Source: Kushneria aurantia DSM 21353 (lineage in GTDB: Bacteria > Pseudomonadota > Gammaproteobacteria > Pseudomonadales > Halomonadaceae). From it: a DNA stretch of 64,000 bases. Location of the stretch: NCBI RefSeq assembly GCF_000382245.1, contig NZ_KB907879.1, forward strand, positions 1 to 64,000. The letters are read 5' to 3'. Positions 32,562 to 42,829 of this stretch are shown piece after piece (position 1 is the first letter of the stretch; every line of letters starts with the position of its first letter). The notes under the pieces were generated by a model. The model was not told where the DNA came from, ran no database searches, and worked only from the letters and a program-made list of their open reading frames with translations. The translations under genes and the position numbers were made by a program.

Positions 32562-33934
32562 TGACTATCGTCACCGCCGAACAGACGCTGGTGGTAGGGC
32601 TGGGCCGCTCCGGGCTGGCGATCGCCGCCCATCTGAGTGCCCGCGGTGAGCCCTTCGTAATGGCCGACACCCGTGCCGAACCGCCCGGCGAGGCCGCTTT
32701 TCGCGCCGCTTACCCGCAGGTGACGCTGCACTGCGGGCCGCTGACGGCGATCGATTTGCGCTACGCCCGGCGGGTGGTGCTGAGCCCCGGCGTCGATCCC
32801 CGCAGCCCGGGCCTCGAACAGGCTGCCGCGCCGCCGGTGGGTGAGATCGCGCTGTTTGTCGAGGCGCTGACGGCGCTGCCATCCCGGCCGCAGCTGATTG
32901 CCGTGACCGGCTCCAATGCCAAATCGACCGTTACCACGCTGATCGGCGAGCTGGCCACGGCCTGTGGGGTCGATGCCGCAGTGGGCGGCAATCTCGGCAC
33001 CCCGGCGCTGACCCTTGTGCATCAGCGCCCGGAGGCCGACTGCTTCGTGCTCGAACTCTCCTCCTTTCAGCTCGAGACCACGCCGCGGCTGGGCGCCGAT
33101 ATCGCCCTGCATCTCAACCTCAGCGATGATCATCTCGACCGTCATGACGGCATGGCGGGCTATGCACGCGCCAAGCAGCGCATTTTCGAGGGCGCCGGCA
33201 CGGCGATCCATAATCGTGACGATCCCGCTACCCGGCCGCAGACGGCAGATATCGCCCGGCTGGTGTCGTTTGGTGCCGACGCCCCGGCGGCAGGCCAGTG
33301 GGGGCTCGGGGAGCGCGACGGCGCGCCCTGGCTCTGCCAGGGTGACGCGGCGCTGCTGGCCGCCGAGCGGGTGCGCATGCCGGGCCGGCACAATCGCCTC
33401 AACGCGCTGGCGGCGCTGGCGGCGGGCCGTGAAGCGGGCTGGCCGCTGGCGCCGATGCTCGACGTGCTGGCCGAGTTCTCCGGGCTGGCGCATCGCGCTC
33501 AGCTGATTGCCGAGCGCGGCGGCGTGTGCTGGATCAACGACTCCAAGGGTACCAATGTGGGCGCCACCCTGGCGGCGATCGAAGGGGTCGGGGCGACGCT
33601 CGCGGGCCGCCTGATTCTGCTCGCCGGCGGCGTCGGCAAGGGCGCCGATTTCTCTGCGCTGGCTGCCCCACTGGCACGCTACGCTCGCGCTGTGGTGCTT
33701 TTCGGCCGCGACCGTCACCTGCTCGAAGCGGCGCTCTCGGCGCAGGTGACCACCCATGTCGTGGACACTCTCGATCAGGCGATGCAACATGCTGATGAAC
33801 TGGCGCGCCCGGGAGACGGCGTGCTGCTGTCGCCGGCCTGTGCCAGTCTGGATCAATTCGCCAACTTCGAAGCGCGGGGTGAGGCCTTCTGCGCCTGGCT
33901 CGAGCAGCATCCGGAGTCGTCATGCAAGCGCTGA
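32561..33934 (+). CDS. murD: UDP-MurNAc-L-alanine--D-glutamate ligase MurD
   Basis: Adds D-glutamate to UDP-MurNAc-L-Ala. 457 aa: N-terminal GLGRSGLAIAAHL, ATP loop AVTGSNAKSTVTTLIGE (Ser-Asn-Ala in place of the more common Thr-Asn-Gly), ELSSFQLE and VCWINDSKGTNVGAT. The start at 32561 shares a base with the mraY stop; a longer open frame inside mraY is a shadow. Overlaps ftsW by 13 bp. Confidence 0.95.
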
Positions 33935-35097
33935 GTGAACGTTTTTCGACCCGCCACCACCCCATCGACGGCTGGCTGGTGCTCGCCGCCCTGGGACTGA
34001 TGATACTGGGCTGGGTTATGGTGACCTCGTCGTCGACCGAGATCGCCAACAGTCAGACCGGCAACCCCTGGTACTACAGCATCCGCCACGGGGTGTTTCT
34101 GATCGTCGCACTGGTCGCTGCGGCGCTTACCATGCGGGTGCCCTCTGCCTGGTGGCGGGCGCAGGGGCCGACCCTGCTGCTGCTGGCGGCCATTCTGCTG
34201 GCGGCAGTGTTGATCCTGGGGCGTGAGGTCAACGGCGCGCGGCGCTGGATTCATCTGGGGCCGATCAACCTGCAGGCCTCTGAAATCGCCAAGTTCTGTC
34301 TGATCGTTTATGTGGCCGGCTATACCGAGCGCCATTTGACTCGCCTGCGGCGCAGCTGGTGGGGGTTCATGGCGCCGCTGGCGATCACCTTCGCGCTCTG
34401 CGTGCTGCTGATTCTGGAGCCCGACTACGGCGCTACAGTGGTGATGCTGGCTACCACCATGGGCGTGCTGCTGCTGGCCGGGGCGTCGCTGTGGCGCTTC
34501 ATTCTGCTCAGCGGCGCGGTGGTGGCACTGGGCGGCATGGTCGCGATCGCCGAGCCCTACCGGCTGCAGCGCATCGCCAGCTTCATGGACCCCTGGGCCA
34601 ATCAGTACGGTTCAGGCTATCAGCTCACCCAGGCGCTGATCGCTTTCGGCCGTGGCGGCTGGGAGGGTATGGGACTGGGCAACAGCGTGCAGAAGCTGTT
34701 CTACCTGCCCGAGGCCCATACCGATTTCGTCTTCTCGGTGCTCGCCGAGGAGCTGGGGTTGTTCGGTGCGTTGGGGGCGGTGGCGCTCTTTACCCTGCTG
34801 GTCTATCGCTGTTTTCGTATCGGCCGCAATGCCGAAGTGAGCGGCCATATGTTCGCAGCCTGGGTGTGCTACGGGATCGGCATTATCTTTGCCTCCCAGT
34901 CGTTCATTAACGTGGCGGTCAACGCCGGGCTTTTGCCCACCAAGGGGCTGACGCTGCCGCTTTTGAGCTATGGCGGCTCCAGTCTGATTGTCAGCGGTGC
35001 CATGGTGGGGGTGCTGATGCGCGTCGATGGCGAAAATCGTGGGCGCTTGCGTGCGGCGCGCAAGAGAAGTCGGAGTAGCCCGGAGGTGAACGAGTGA
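33922..35097 (+). CDS. ftsW: Septal lipid II polymerase FtsW (SEDS family)
   Basis: SEDS glycosyltransferase that polymerises lipid II with FtsI at the septum. 391 aa with about ten helices. Signatures: GREVNGARRWIHLGPINLQASEIAKF, LEPDYGATVVML and GLLPTKGLTLPLLSYGGSS. Its TGA overlaps the murG GTG. Confidence 0.96.
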   Translation: MQALSERFSTRHHPIDGWLVLAALGLMILGWVMVTSSSTEIANSQTGNPWYYSIRHGVFLIVALVAAALTMRVPSAWWRAQGPTLLLLAAILLAAVLILGREVNGARRWIHLGPINLQASEIAKFCLIVYVAGYTERHLTRLRRSWWGFMAPLAITFALCVLLILEPDYGATVVMLATTMGVLLLAGASLWRFILLSGAVVALGGMVAIAEPYRLQRIASFMDPWANQYGSGYQLTQALIAFGRGGWEGMGLGNSVQKLFYLPEAHTDFVFSVLAEELGLFGALGAVALFTLLVYRCFRIGRNAEVSGHMFAAWVCYGIGIIFASQSFINVAVNAGLLPTKGLTLPLLSYGGSSLIVSGAMVGVLMRVDGENRGRLRAARKRSRSSPEVNE

Positions 35098-36179
35098 CGC
35101 AGCGCAGGGTTCTGATCATGGCCGGCGGTACCGGCGGTCACGTGGTGCCGGCGCTGTCGCTGGCGCGGGCGCTGGTGGCGGAAGGCATCGAGGTGCACTG
35201 GCTGGGCACGCCGCGTGGTATCGAGAATACGCTGGTGCCGGCCGCCGGTCTGCCGCTGCATCACGTCTCCATCGCCGGTTTGCGCGGTCGCGGTACGCTG
35301 GGATGGCTCAGGGCCCCATGGCGGCTGTGGCGCGCGGTGCGCCAGGCGCAGCGGATCATCACCGAACTGGAGGTCTCGCTGGTGGTCGGGCTGGGCGGCT
35401 TTGCCAGCGGCCCCGGCGGACTGGCGGCGCGCAGGCTGGGCATCCCGCTGCTGATCCATGAGCAGAATGCGCTGCCGGGGCTGACCAATCGGGTGCTGGC
35501 CCGGCTGGCGACGCGGGTTTATGCCGCCTTCCCGGGCGCCTTTGCCGAGTCGCGCCGGCCGCAGGTGATCGGCAATCCGGTGCGCGACGAGATCGCCGCC
35601 ATCGGCACTCGTCCCCCTGCTGCCGAGGCGCTTGCGGGTCGGGCGCCGCGACTGCTGGTGGTGGGGGGCTCGCTGGGCGCGCAGGTACTCAACCAGCGCC
35701 TGCCCGAGGCGCTGGCGCTGCTCGAGCCAGGAATTCGCCCCGAGGTGCGCCACCAGGCCGGACGCGACAAGGAACAGGCGACCGTCGAGGGTTATCGCAG
35801 CGCCGGCGTCGAGGCCCGCGTCAGCGCCTTTATCGACGACATGGCGGAGGCCTACGAGTGGGCCGATCTGGTAGTCTGTCGCAGCGGAGCGCTGACGGTT
35901 ACCGAGCTGGCGGCTGCCGGGCGCGCGTCACTGCTGGTTCCCTTTCCGCATGCGGTTGACGATCACCAGACGATCAATGCGCGCTTTCTGGTCGATGCCG
36001 GCGCGGCTGAGCTGCTGCCGCAGTCGCAGATGAGCGCCGAGCGCCTTGCCGATACGCTGCAGGCGCTGCTCGACCCCGAGCGGCTGGTCGCCATGAGTCA
36101 TCATGCCCGCAGCCGGGCGCAGCTGTCGGCCACCGGCGCGCTGGTGCAGGGCTGTCTGGAGATCGGTTTTGAACGATAG
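35094..36179 (+). CDS. murG: UDP-GlcNAc:lipid I GlcNAc transferase MurG
   Basis: Converts lipid I to lipid II at the inner face of the membrane. 361 aa GT-B enzyme: [64 protein letters not shown] and the UDP-GlcNAc pocket [18 protein letters not shown] start in a GTGA overlap with ftsW. Confidence 0.96.
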   Translation: MTQRRVLIMAGGTGGHVVPALSLARALVAEGIEVHWLGTPRGIENTLVPAAGLPLHHVSIAGLRGRGTLGWLRAPWRLWRAVRQAQRIITELEVSLVVGLGGFASGPGGLAARRLGIPLLIHEQNALPGLTNRVLARLATRVYAAFPGAFAESRRPQVIGNPVRDEIAAIGTRPPAAEALAGRAPRLLVVGGSLGAQVLNQRLPEALALLEPGIRPEVRHQAGRDKEQATVEGYRSAGVEARVSAFIDDMAEAYEWADLVVCRSGALTVTELAAAGRASLLVPFPHAVDDHQTINARFLVDAGAAELLPQSQMSAERLADTLQALLDPERLVAMSHHARSRAQLSATGALVQGCLEIGFER

Positions 36180-36240
36180 GCGTACCATCCTGAGTCACAG
36201 GTATTCGGTTTTGAGTGATAAATGTCAGGCGCGAAGCGGC

Positions 36241-37662
36241 ATGCGCCGTATCCGCCGCATCCATTTCGTGGGTATCGGCGGTGCCGGCATGTGCGGTATC
36301 GCCGAGGTGCTGGCCAATCAGGGCTTTCAGGTCAGCGGCAGTGATCTGCGTGAGTCGCCGGTGGTCGCCCACCTGCGTCGCTGCTGTGCGCAGGTGGTGA
36401 TTGGCCACCATCAGGACAACGTCCGTGACGCTGATGTGGTGGTCATCTCGAGCGCGGTCGATTCGGACAATCCCGAGGTTCGCTACGCCCGCGAGCACCG
36501 CATTCCGGTGGTGCGCCGTGCCGAGATGCTGGCCGAGCTGATGCGTTTTCGTGACGGCATTGCGGTGGCCGGTACCCACGGCAAGACCACCACGACCAGC
36601 CTGACCGCCACTGTGCTGGCCGAGGGCGGCCTCGATCCCACCTTTGTGATCGGCGGGCGACTGACCAGTGCCGGCAGCAACGCCCGGCTGGGCGAGGGGG
36701 AGTATCTGGTCGCCGAGGCCGACGAGTCGGATGCGTCCTTTCTGCATCTGCAGCCGATGAGTGCCATCGTCACCAATATCGATGCCGACCACATGAGCAC
36801 CTACGAAGGGGATTTCGGTCGACTGCAGGATACCTTCATCGAGTTTCTGCACAATCTGCCTTTCTATGGGCTGGCGATTCTCTGTCTCGACGATCCGGTG
36901 GTGCGCGAGCTGCTGCCCAGGGTGCAGCGTCACTTCGTGACCTATGGCTTCGACGAACAGGCGGACTATCGTATTCGTGATTTCAGCCAGCAGGGTGGGG
37001 CGATCAGTTTTACCGCCGAGCGCGGTGCCGAGCGCAAGCCGCTGCCTGTCCAGCTGGCAATGCCGGGCCGTCACAACGCCCAGAACGCCATGGCGGCGAT
37101 CGCGGTGGCCACCGACGCCGGTGTCGACGATGACGCCATTGTCGCGGCGCTGGCCGGCTTCGCCGGGGTAGGGCGGCGTTTTCAGGTGCAGGGCAACTTC
37201 CGTCTGCCGCAAAGCGCGGCGGATGCCGCACCGGTCATGCTGGTCGATGACTACGGCCACCATCCCCGCGAGGTCGAGATGGTGATTCGCGCGGTGCGTG
37301 AAGGCTGGCCGCACCGCCGGCTGGTGATGATCTATCAGCCGCACCGCTATTCGCGCACGCACGAACTCTACGAGGATTTCGTGAGGGTGCTCTCCAACGT
37401 TGATCTACTGCTGCTGCTGGATGTTTACAGTGCCGGTGAGGCGCCGCTGCCGGGCGCCGACTCGCGCTCGCTGGCGGGGTCGATTCGCAGTCGTGGCCAG
37501 ACCGATCCACTCTTTATCGAAAGCCGTGAGGCGCTGCAGAGCGTGCTGGGTCATGTGCTGCGTGACGACGATATCCTGATCACCCAGGGAGCCGGCGATA
37601 TCGGTGGCATCAGTGCTGCGCTGGCAGAGGCGGCGCTGCAGTTTTGCGCCGAACGGTCCTGA
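36241..37662 (+). CDS. murC: UDP-N-acetylmuramate--L-alanine ligase MurC
   Basis: First Mur ligase, adding L-Ala to UDP-MurNAc. 473 aa: [26 protein letters not shown] loop [26 protein letters not shown] and [14 protein letters not shown]. The start at 36241 matches relatives, though its ribosome site is weak and a TTG at 36211 is an alternative. ddlB, which usually follows, is absent; ftsQ comes 25 bp later. Confidence 0.95.
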   Translation: MRRIRRIHFVGIGGAGMCGIAEVLANQGFQVSGSDLRESPVVAHLRRCCAQVVIGHHQDNVRDADVVVISSAVDSDNPEVRYAREHRIPVVRRAEMLAELMRFRDGIAVAGTHGKTTTTSLTATVLAEGGLDPTFVIGGRLTSAGSNARLGEGEYLVAEADESDASFLHLQPMSAIVTNIDADHMSTYEGDFGRLQDTFIEFLHNLPFYGLAILCLDDPVVRELLPRVQRHFVTYGFDEQADYRIRDFSQQGGAISFTAERGAERKPLPVQLAMPGRHNAQNAMAAIAVATDAGVDDDAIVAALAGFAGVGRRFQVQGNFRLPQSAADAAPVMLVDDYGHHPREVEMVIRAVREGWPHRRLVMIYQPHRYSRTHELYEDFVRVLSNVDLLLLLDVYSAGEAPLPGADSRSLAGSIRSRGQTDPLFIESREALQSVLGHVLRDDDILITQGAGDIGGISAALAEAALQFCAERS

Positions 37663-37687
37663 TGGCCTTTATGCCGGTGAAGTCAGG

Positions 37688-38413
37688 ATGAGCAGTGCAA
37701 CGTCCAACCGCCTGCTGGGGCTCATACTGATTGTCGCGCTGCTGGGGGCCGGCGGGCGAACACTCTGGCTATGGCTGGACCGTCCCATTGAGCGGGTGAC
37801 CATCGACGGCGATCTTCAATACGTCAACGCCGACTATTTACGCAGTCGCCTGGCGCCGCTGATCGTGGGTGAAAGCTGGCTGTCGGTCAATCTTGACCGA
37901 CTGCGTGACGAGGCGCTGCAGATTCCCTGGCTCAAGGATGTGCGGCTGGCCCGTCACTGGCCTGATGAACTCGGTTTCGAACTCACCGAACAGCGCCCTG
38001 TGGCGTGGTGGAATGATCATCAGTTGCTCAATGTCAGCGGTGAGCCCTTTGACGTCGGCCCCATTGCCAGCGTCGGCGACAGGCCCCACCTGGCTGGCCC
38101 TCGCGGCAGTGGCAGTGAGGTGCTGGCCTATTACGATGCGCTGGAAAAAACGCTCGCCGCATCGGCACTCGAGGTTACCAGGTTGCGGCTGGAACCGCGT
38201 GGGGCCTGGCGCATGCAGCTTGATAATGCGTTCTGGGTTATCCTGGGGCGTACCGATCTCGACATGCGTCTTGAGCGCTTTAAAACGGCCTGGCAGCGCG
38301 GCCTTTCCGAACGCCGTGACGAGATCGACCATATCGATCTGCGCTATCCCAACGGGGTGGCGGTCACCTGGCGCGAGGAGGAAGATAATGTATCGGCCGG
38401 GCAGGATGAGTAG
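37688..38413 (+). CDS. ftsQ: Cell division protein FtsQ
   Basis: Bitopic divisome protein that recruits FtsL and FtsB. 241 aa: one N-terminal transmembrane helix (about 8-26, LLGLILIVALLGAGGRTLW), a POTRA domain (about 38-108, IERVTIDGDLQYVNADYLR) and the beta domain. The start at 37688 lies close to the membrane anchor as in relatives. Confidence 0.93.
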   Translation: MSSATSNRLLGLILIVALLGAGGRTLWLWLDRPIERVTIDGDLQYVNADYLRSRLAPLIVGESWLSVNLDRLRDEALQIPWLKDVRLARHWPDELGFELTEQRPVAWWNDHQLLNVSGEPFDVGPIASVGDRPHLAGPRGSGSEVLAYYDALEKTLAASALEVTRLRLEPRGAWRMQLDNAFWVILGRTDLDMRLERFKTAWQRGLSERRDEIDHIDLRYPNGVAVTWREEEDNVSAGQDE

Positions 38414-38444
38414 AGTCCGAGGGTAATATTGAGTAAAACTGCCT

Positions 38445-38504
38445 GAATACGGCCATCAAGGTGTTTCTTTCACTCCGGAATAGCCGTATTCTCGGAAACA
38501 CTTT
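38445..38504 (+). promoter_or_regulatory. Two interleaved dyads in the ftsQ-ftsA gap
   Basis: Stem A pairs GAATACGGC (38445-38453) with GCCGTATTC (38483-38491). Stem B pairs AAGGTGTTTC (38458-38467) with GAAACACTTT (38495-38504), one G-U pair. The arms interleave, so as RNA they form either alternative hairpins or a pseudoknot. An AT-rich stretch with GGTTT-N6-AAACC (38518-38533) and a GGCGCC pair (38551-38556 / 38569-38574) follow before ftsA. The gap is unusually long for a dcw junction and may hold an ftsA-ftsZ promoter or leader control. Confidence 0.5.
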
Positions 38505-38610
38505 TATTAATGTTATTGGTTTTTAATCAAACCGAACCTTTTGCCATTTCGGCGCCGTCAGGAAAGTTGGCGCCTTGCATGAACACAATGATCAGGAGCC
38601 GGTCCGACCT

Positions 38611-39894
38611 ATGGCAGGAGAATCCAACGCTTCCAATATGGTTGTCGGGCTTGATATTGGAACATCCAAGGTGGTTGCCATCGTCGGTCAACCGACCGAC
38701 GATGGCGGCCTTGAAATCGCAGGTATTGGTTCTCACCCCTCGCACGGTATGAAAAAGGGGGTGGTGATCAATATCGAGTCGACAGTGCACTCCATTCAGC
38801 GCGCTGTCGAGGAGGCCGAGCTAATGGCCGGTTGCGATATTCATTCGGTTTATGTCGGCATTGCCGGTAGCCATATCAGCTCGATGAATTCCGATGGTGT
38901 GGTCGCCATTCGCGAGCGTGAAGTCGCCCCTTCGGATATCGAAAGGGTGATCGACTCCGCTCGTGCCCGCGCCATTTCGGAAGGGCAGCGCGTTCTCCAT
39001 GTGCTGCCTCAGGAGTATGCCATCGACACCCAGGAGGGGATTCGCGAACCGCTGGGCATGTCGGGAGTGCGCCTTGAAGCGCGCGTTCATCTGGTGACCG
39101 CGGCGCTCAATGCGGTACAGAATATCGAAAAATGCGTGCGCCGTTGCGGGCTGGAAGTCGACGACATCATCCTTGAGCAGCTTGCCTCGAGCTATGCGGT
39201 ATTGACCGAGGACGAGCGCGAGCTGGGCGTCTGCATGGTGGATATTGGCGGGGGGACGACCGATATTGCCGTGTTTACCGAGGGGGCGATTCGCCACACC
39301 GCGGTGGTGCCGATCGCCGGTGATCAGGTCACCAATGATATCGCCATGGCGCTGCGTACGCCGACCCAGTATGCCGAGGATATCAAGGTCAAGTATGCCT
39401 GTGCGCTGACCCAGCTGGCTTCCAGTGATGAGCTGATCAAGGTGCCCAGTGTCGGTGATCGCCCGGCTCGCGACCTGTCGCGCCAGACGCTTGCCGAGGT
39501 GGTCGAGCCGCGCTACGAAGAGCTTTTTACGCTGGTGCGCGAGGAGCTGCGGCGCAGTGGCTACGAGGACCTGGTCGCGGCCGGTATCGTATTGACCGGC
39601 GGCACGTCGCGCATGGAAGGGGTGGCCGAGCTGGCCGAGGAGATCTTCCATATGCCGGTTCGCATCGCCTGCCCGCAGAACGTGCGTGGATTGGCCGATG
39701 TCGTGCGCAACCCGATTTATTCGACCGGGGTCGGTTTGTTACTCTACGGTATGAGAAACTCGCGATATTCGCGTGCCACGGCCCAACCCCGCCGGGATGA
39801 GCATGGAAGACGCCACTCGTCCGACCGTTCGGGCAGTGATCGACTTTCCTCGACAATGACGCGGATCAAGGGCTGGTTAAAAGGAAATTTCTGA
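38611..39894 (+). CDS. ftsA: Cell division protein FtsA
   Basis: Actin-like ATPase that tethers FtsZ to the membrane. 427 aa: [43 protein letters not shown], and a C-terminal amphipathic membrane-targeting helix ([12 protein letters not shown]) after a Ser/Arg/His-rich linker. ATG 38611 lies 12 bp after AGGAG, a rather long spacing; the only other in-frame start upstream is TTG 38575. Confidence 0.95.
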   Translation: MAGESNASNMVVGLDIGTSKVVAIVGQPTDDGGLEIAGIGSHPSHGMKKGVVINIESTVHSIQRAVEEAELMAGCDIHSVYVGIAGSHISSMNSDGVVAIREREVAPSDIERVIDSARARAISEGQRVLHVLPQEYAIDTQEGIREPLGMSGVRLEARVHLVTAALNAVQNIEKCVRRCGLEVDDIILEQLASSYAVLTEDERELGVCMVDIGGGTTDIAVFTEGAIRHTAVVPIAGDQVTNDIAMALRTPTQYAEDIKVKYACALTQLASSDELIKVPSVGDRPARDLSRQTLAEVVEPRYEELFTLVREELRRSGYEDLVAAGIVLTGGTSRMEGVAELAEEIFHMPVRIACPQNVRGLADVVRNPIYSTGVGLLLYGMRNSRYSRATAQPRRDEHGRRHSSDRSGSDRLSSTMTRIKGWLKGNF

Positions 39895-39928
39895 CAGGAC
39901 CGCCGGGGTGGTCCAGGAGACGGGGTTT

Positions 39929-41116
39929 ATGTTCGAGCTAGTAGACAATGCACCTTCCAGCAGTGCAGTCATCAAGGTCATCGGCGTGGGCGGCGGCGGT
40001 GGCAATGCCGTCAACCACATGGTTGAAAGCAACATCGAGGGCGTCGAATTCATCTGCGCGAATACCGATGCGCAGGCGCTCAAGCGGGTTGCGGCCAGAA
40101 CCGTGCTGCAACTGGGCAGTGAAATTACCAAGGGGCTCGGCGCCGGTGCCAACCCCGAGGTCGGCCGCCAGGCGGCCATGGAAGACCGTGAGCGCATTGC
40201 CGAGCTGCTGCAGGGCGCCGATATGGTCTTCATTACCGCCGGTATGGGGGGCGGTACCGGTACCGGCGGTGCCCCGGTGGTGGCTCAGGTGGCCAAGGAA
40301 CTGGGCATTCTGACCGTGGCGGTGGTCACCCGTCCTTTCCCCTTCGAAGGGCCCAAGCGTCAGCGTGCGGCCGAAGAGGGCATGAAGGAGCTCTCCGAGT
40401 ATGTCGATTCGCTGATCACCATTCCCAATGAAAAGCTGCTGACGGTACTGGGCAAGAATGCCAGTCTGCTGACCGCTTTCAGCGCCGCCAATGACGTGCT
40501 GCTGGGGGCGGTGCAGGGTATCGCCGAGCTGATCACCAGCCCGGGTATCATCAACGTCGACTTTGCCGACGTGCGTACGGTGATGTCCGAAATGGGCATG
40601 GCAATGATGGGTACCGGTACTGCGATGGGAGAAAATCGCGCCCGCGAAGCGGCCGAAAAGGCGATTCGCAGTCCGCTGCTGGAAGATATCGACCTCAACG
40701 GGGCGCGCGGCATTCTGGTCAATATCACGGCCGGCCCGGATCTCTCCATCGGCGAGTTCAACGACGTGGGGGCGACGGTGCAGGAGTTCGCCTCCCAGGA
40801 TGCCACCATCGTGGTGGGCACCGCCATCGACATGGAGATGAGCGACGATCTGCGCGTTACCGTGGTGGCTGCGGGTCTCGATGGTCGCATGGAGAAGGCT
40901 TCTTCTACCCAGACACGTACCTCGCGGGGCGAGCAGTCACAGGCCGATGCCCGTCGTCCGGCACGCCAACCGGCGGTTGCACGGCAACAGGCCACCACGC
41001 GTGAAAAAGAGAACGAGCGCGAAAAGGAGAAGGCCTCTCGCGAGCGTCGCCAGAAGTCGCAGGACATGGATGACTATCTGGATATTCCGGCCTTTCTGCG
41101 CCGTCAGGCCGACTGA
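39929..41116 (+). CDS. ftsZ: Cell division protein FtsZ
   Basis: Tubulin-like GTPase that forms the Z-ring. 395 aa: [15 protein letters not shown], the tubulin signature [14 protein letters not shown]7 loop region [11 protein letters not shown], a disordered linker rich in Arg, Gln and Glu (about 320-380), and the conserved C-terminal peptide [13 protein letters not shown] that binds FtsA and ZipA. Start 39929, with GGAG upstream. Confidence 0.98.
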   Translation: MFELVDNAPSSSAVIKVIGVGGGGGNAVNHMVESNIEGVEFICANTDAQALKRVAARTVLQLGSEITKGLGAGANPEVGRQAAMEDRERIAELLQGADMVFITAGMGGGTGTGGAPVVAQVAKELGILTVAVVTRPFPFEGPKRQRAAEEGMKELSEYVDSLITIPNEKLLTVLGKNASLLTAFSAANDVLLGAVQGIAELITSPGIINVDFADVRTVMSEMGMAMMGTGTAMGENRAREAAEKAIRSPLLEDIDLNGARGILVNITAGPDLSIGEFNDVGATVQEFASQDATIVVGTAIDMEMSDDLRVTVVAAGLDGRMEKASSTQTRTSRGEQSQADARRPARQPAVARQQATTREKENEREKEKASRERRQKSQDMDDYLDIPAFLRRQAD

Positions 41117-41192
41117 CGCAGTAGAGGGTGGCGGCTTCCGGTCGCCACTTTTCCATGACAGTTGCAGAAAATAACGATATTCATCGACTAAT

Positions 41193-41205
41193 CGAACAGT
41201 GTTCG
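41193..41205. promoter_or_regulatory. Perfect 13-bp dyad upstream of lpxC
   Basis: CGAACA-G-TGTTCG lies directly before a candidate -35 element. It could be a regulator site for lpxC. It resembles the Gram-positive SOS box (CGAAC-N4-GTTCG) but with a spacer of three, so I do not call it a LexA site. Confidence 0.4.
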
Positions 41206-41234
41206 TTGTTGAATTGGCGGGGAGCTGTTACCAT
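41206..41234 (+). promoter_or_regulatory. Candidate sigma70 promoter of lpxC
   Basis: TTGTTG, 17-bp spacer, TACCAT, about 45 bp before the lpxC ATG. The -10 matches four of six bases and the -35 three of six. Confidence 0.35.
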
Positions 41235-41279
41235 TGACACAATTGTTTTAATTTTACCTGCTCCTGGCAGCCAGATTAT

Positions 41280-42191
41280 ATGATCCGTCAAAGAACACTA
41301 CAGAACACGATCCGTGCTACCGGCGTGGGTCTGCACTCGGGAAAGAAGGTGTATCTGACCCTGCGTCCGGCGTCGGCCAACAGCGGCATCACCTTCGTGC
41401 GTACCGATCTCGAACCGGCCGTGAGCATTCCGGCACATCCCGAAAACGTTCACTTCACCACCATGTGCACCGCCGTGGCCGTCGATGGCTATCGCGTGGC
41501 GACCGTCGAGCATCTGATGTCGGCCTTTGCCGGTCTCGGTATCGACAACGCCATTGTCGAGCTCAGTGAGCCTGAAGTGCCCATCATGGACGGTAGTGCC
41601 GGCCCTTTCGTATTCCTTATCCAGTCGGCCGGTATCGTCGAGCAGGAAGTGGCCAAGAAGTTTATCCGCATCCGCCGCGAAGTGACTGTCACCGACGGTG
41701 ACAAATACGCTACTTTTCTGCCCCATAACGGCTTCAAGGTCAGCTTCGCGATCGACTTTGACCACCCGGTGTTTGCCAGTCAAAAGCAGACGACCAGCGT
41801 CGATTTCTCGACCACCTCCTTTGTCAAGGAGGTCAGTCGCGCGCGTACCTTCGGTTTTATGCGCGATATCGAGTTTCTGCGTTCGCAGGATCTGGCTCTC
41901 GGCGGCAGTCTCGATAACGCTATCGTGGTGGATGAATACCGCATTCTCAATGAAGACGGCCTGCGTTACGAAGACGAATTCGTGCGCCACAAGGTGCTCG
42001 ACGCCATCGGTGATCTCTACCAGTTGGGGCACAGCCTGATCGGCGAATTCCGCGGCTACAAATCGGGGCACGGTCTCAACAATCAGCTGGTTCGCGCGTT
42101 GCTCAAGCAGCAGGACGCATGGGAAATCGTGACCTTCGAGGATCGTGATACCTCGCCGATCTCCTATTCCGAGCCCGCCATGGCGATGTAG
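41280..42191 (+). CDS. lpxC: UDP-3-O-acyl-GlcNAc deacetylase LpxC
   Basis: Zinc amidase for the first committed step of lipid A synthesis. 303 aa: [23 protein letters not shown], the zinc histidine in [18 protein letters not shown], and [20 protein letters not shown] followed by [17 protein letters not shown], which carry the remaining ligands and catalytic histidine. Last gene of the dcw block, with a strong terminator after it. The C terminus lacks an obvious LA-type degron, ending SEPAMAM. Confidence 0.97.
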   Translation: MIRQRTLQNTIRATGVGLHSGKKVYLTLRPASANSGITFVRTDLEPAVSIPAHPENVHFTTMCTAVAVDGYRVATVEHLMSAFAGLGIDNAIVELSEPEVPIMDGSAGPFVFLIQSAGIVEQEVAKKFIRIRREVTVTDGDKYATFLPHNGFKVSFAIDFDHPVFASQKQTTSVDFSTTSFVKEVSRARTFGFMRDIEFLRSQDLALGGSLDNAIVVDEYRILNEDGLRYEDEFVRHKVLDAIGDLYQLGHSLIGEFRGYKSGHGLNNQLVRALLKQQDAWEIVTFEDRDTSPISYSEPAMAM

Positions 42192-42230
42192 GCTATGGTG
42201 GCTGACTCATATTGACTGACCCATGCCAGC

Positions 42231-42264
42231 AAAGGGCGCCGTTCGGCGCCCTTTGTGCTTTTTT
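42231..42264 (+). terminator. Intrinsic terminator after lpxC
   Basis: Ten-base-pair stem AAAGGGCGCC / GGCGCCCTTT with a GTTC loop, followed by GTGCTTTTTT. It ends the dcw-lpxC transcripts and faces dciA. Confidence 0.9.
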
Positions 42265-42275
42265 ATGGAAACTCT

Positions 42276-42746
42276 TCAGCTTTTGTCCCGACTGTCATCG
42301 GCATGAGAGGCCAGCCGCTCCAGAGAGCGGCGCAGGCCATCGTGTTGGGTATCGCTGGCACAGTCGCGCAGGTGTGAGGCTGCTTCTTCGGGAAGGTGGC
42401 GGACTCGCGGTTGCGGTATATAGACCGGACGGATGGGGCGCACGCGAAAGTCCAGTTCGCGCACTTTTTCGAGCCCCGCTACCGACTGCAGAAGCGTCAG
42501 CAGACGGGCGCGCTCGAAGCGCAGCCAGGTCAGCCATACGGCGCGATCGGTTATCAACGTCAGTCGACCGTCGCGATAGCCGCCCACACGCAGGTGGTCG
42601 GCCAGCTCATCAGGCAGCGAGGTCTGCAGCTGGCGCTGTGCTCGCTCGATCAGCTCGGCAGTATGCACCAGCCTGGTCAGCGAGCCGCCGCGTTGGAGCA
42701 ATTGCCCGACGGGCTGGGCGCGTCTCGTTTTAGCCTTTATACTCAT
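42276..42746 (-). CDS. dciA: DUF721 protein, DciA-like DNA replication factor
   Basis: 156 aa. The N-terminal KH-like DUF721 domain (about 10-105) carries LVHTAELIERAQRQLQTSLPDELADHLRV in two parts and DGRLTLITDRAVWLTWLRFE. DciA proteins load or regulate the replicative helicase DnaB in bacteria without DnaC; the position beside secA and lpxC matches Pseudomonas. The C-terminal tail is probably disordered. Confidence 0.83.
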   Translation of the reverse strand: MSIKAKTRRAQPVGQLLQRGGSLTRLVHTAELIERAQRQLQTSLPDELADHLRVGGYRDGRLTLITDRAVWLTWLRFERARLLTLLQSVAGLEKVRELDFRVRPIRPVYIPQPRVRHLPEEAASHLRDCASDTQHDGLRRSLERLASHADDSRDKS

Positions 42747-42760
42747 GCCCCTGCTGCGCG

Positions 42761-42789
42761 TTCCATGGGCACAGTGCCCCGCAATGGAA
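42761..42789. promoter_or_regulatory. Nested dyad between dciA and the secM-like ORF
   Basis: GGGCAC-A-GTGCCC (42767-42779) nested in TTCCAT (42761-42766) and ATGGAA (42784-42789). It lies in the 83-bp divergent gap, next to a TTGACA (42822-42827) that lacks a convincing -10. It could be an operator or the start of the dciA leader RNA. Confidence 0.4.
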
Positions 42790-42829
42790 AGAGCGCCAAT
42801 CTATCACGGCCAATCCCGTTATTGACAGC

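Noticed and set aside
41193-41205. LexA/SOS-box reading of CGAACAGTGTTCG
   Set aside because: It resembles the Gram-positive box, but the spacing differs and gammaproteobacterial LexA uses CTGT-N8-ACAG.
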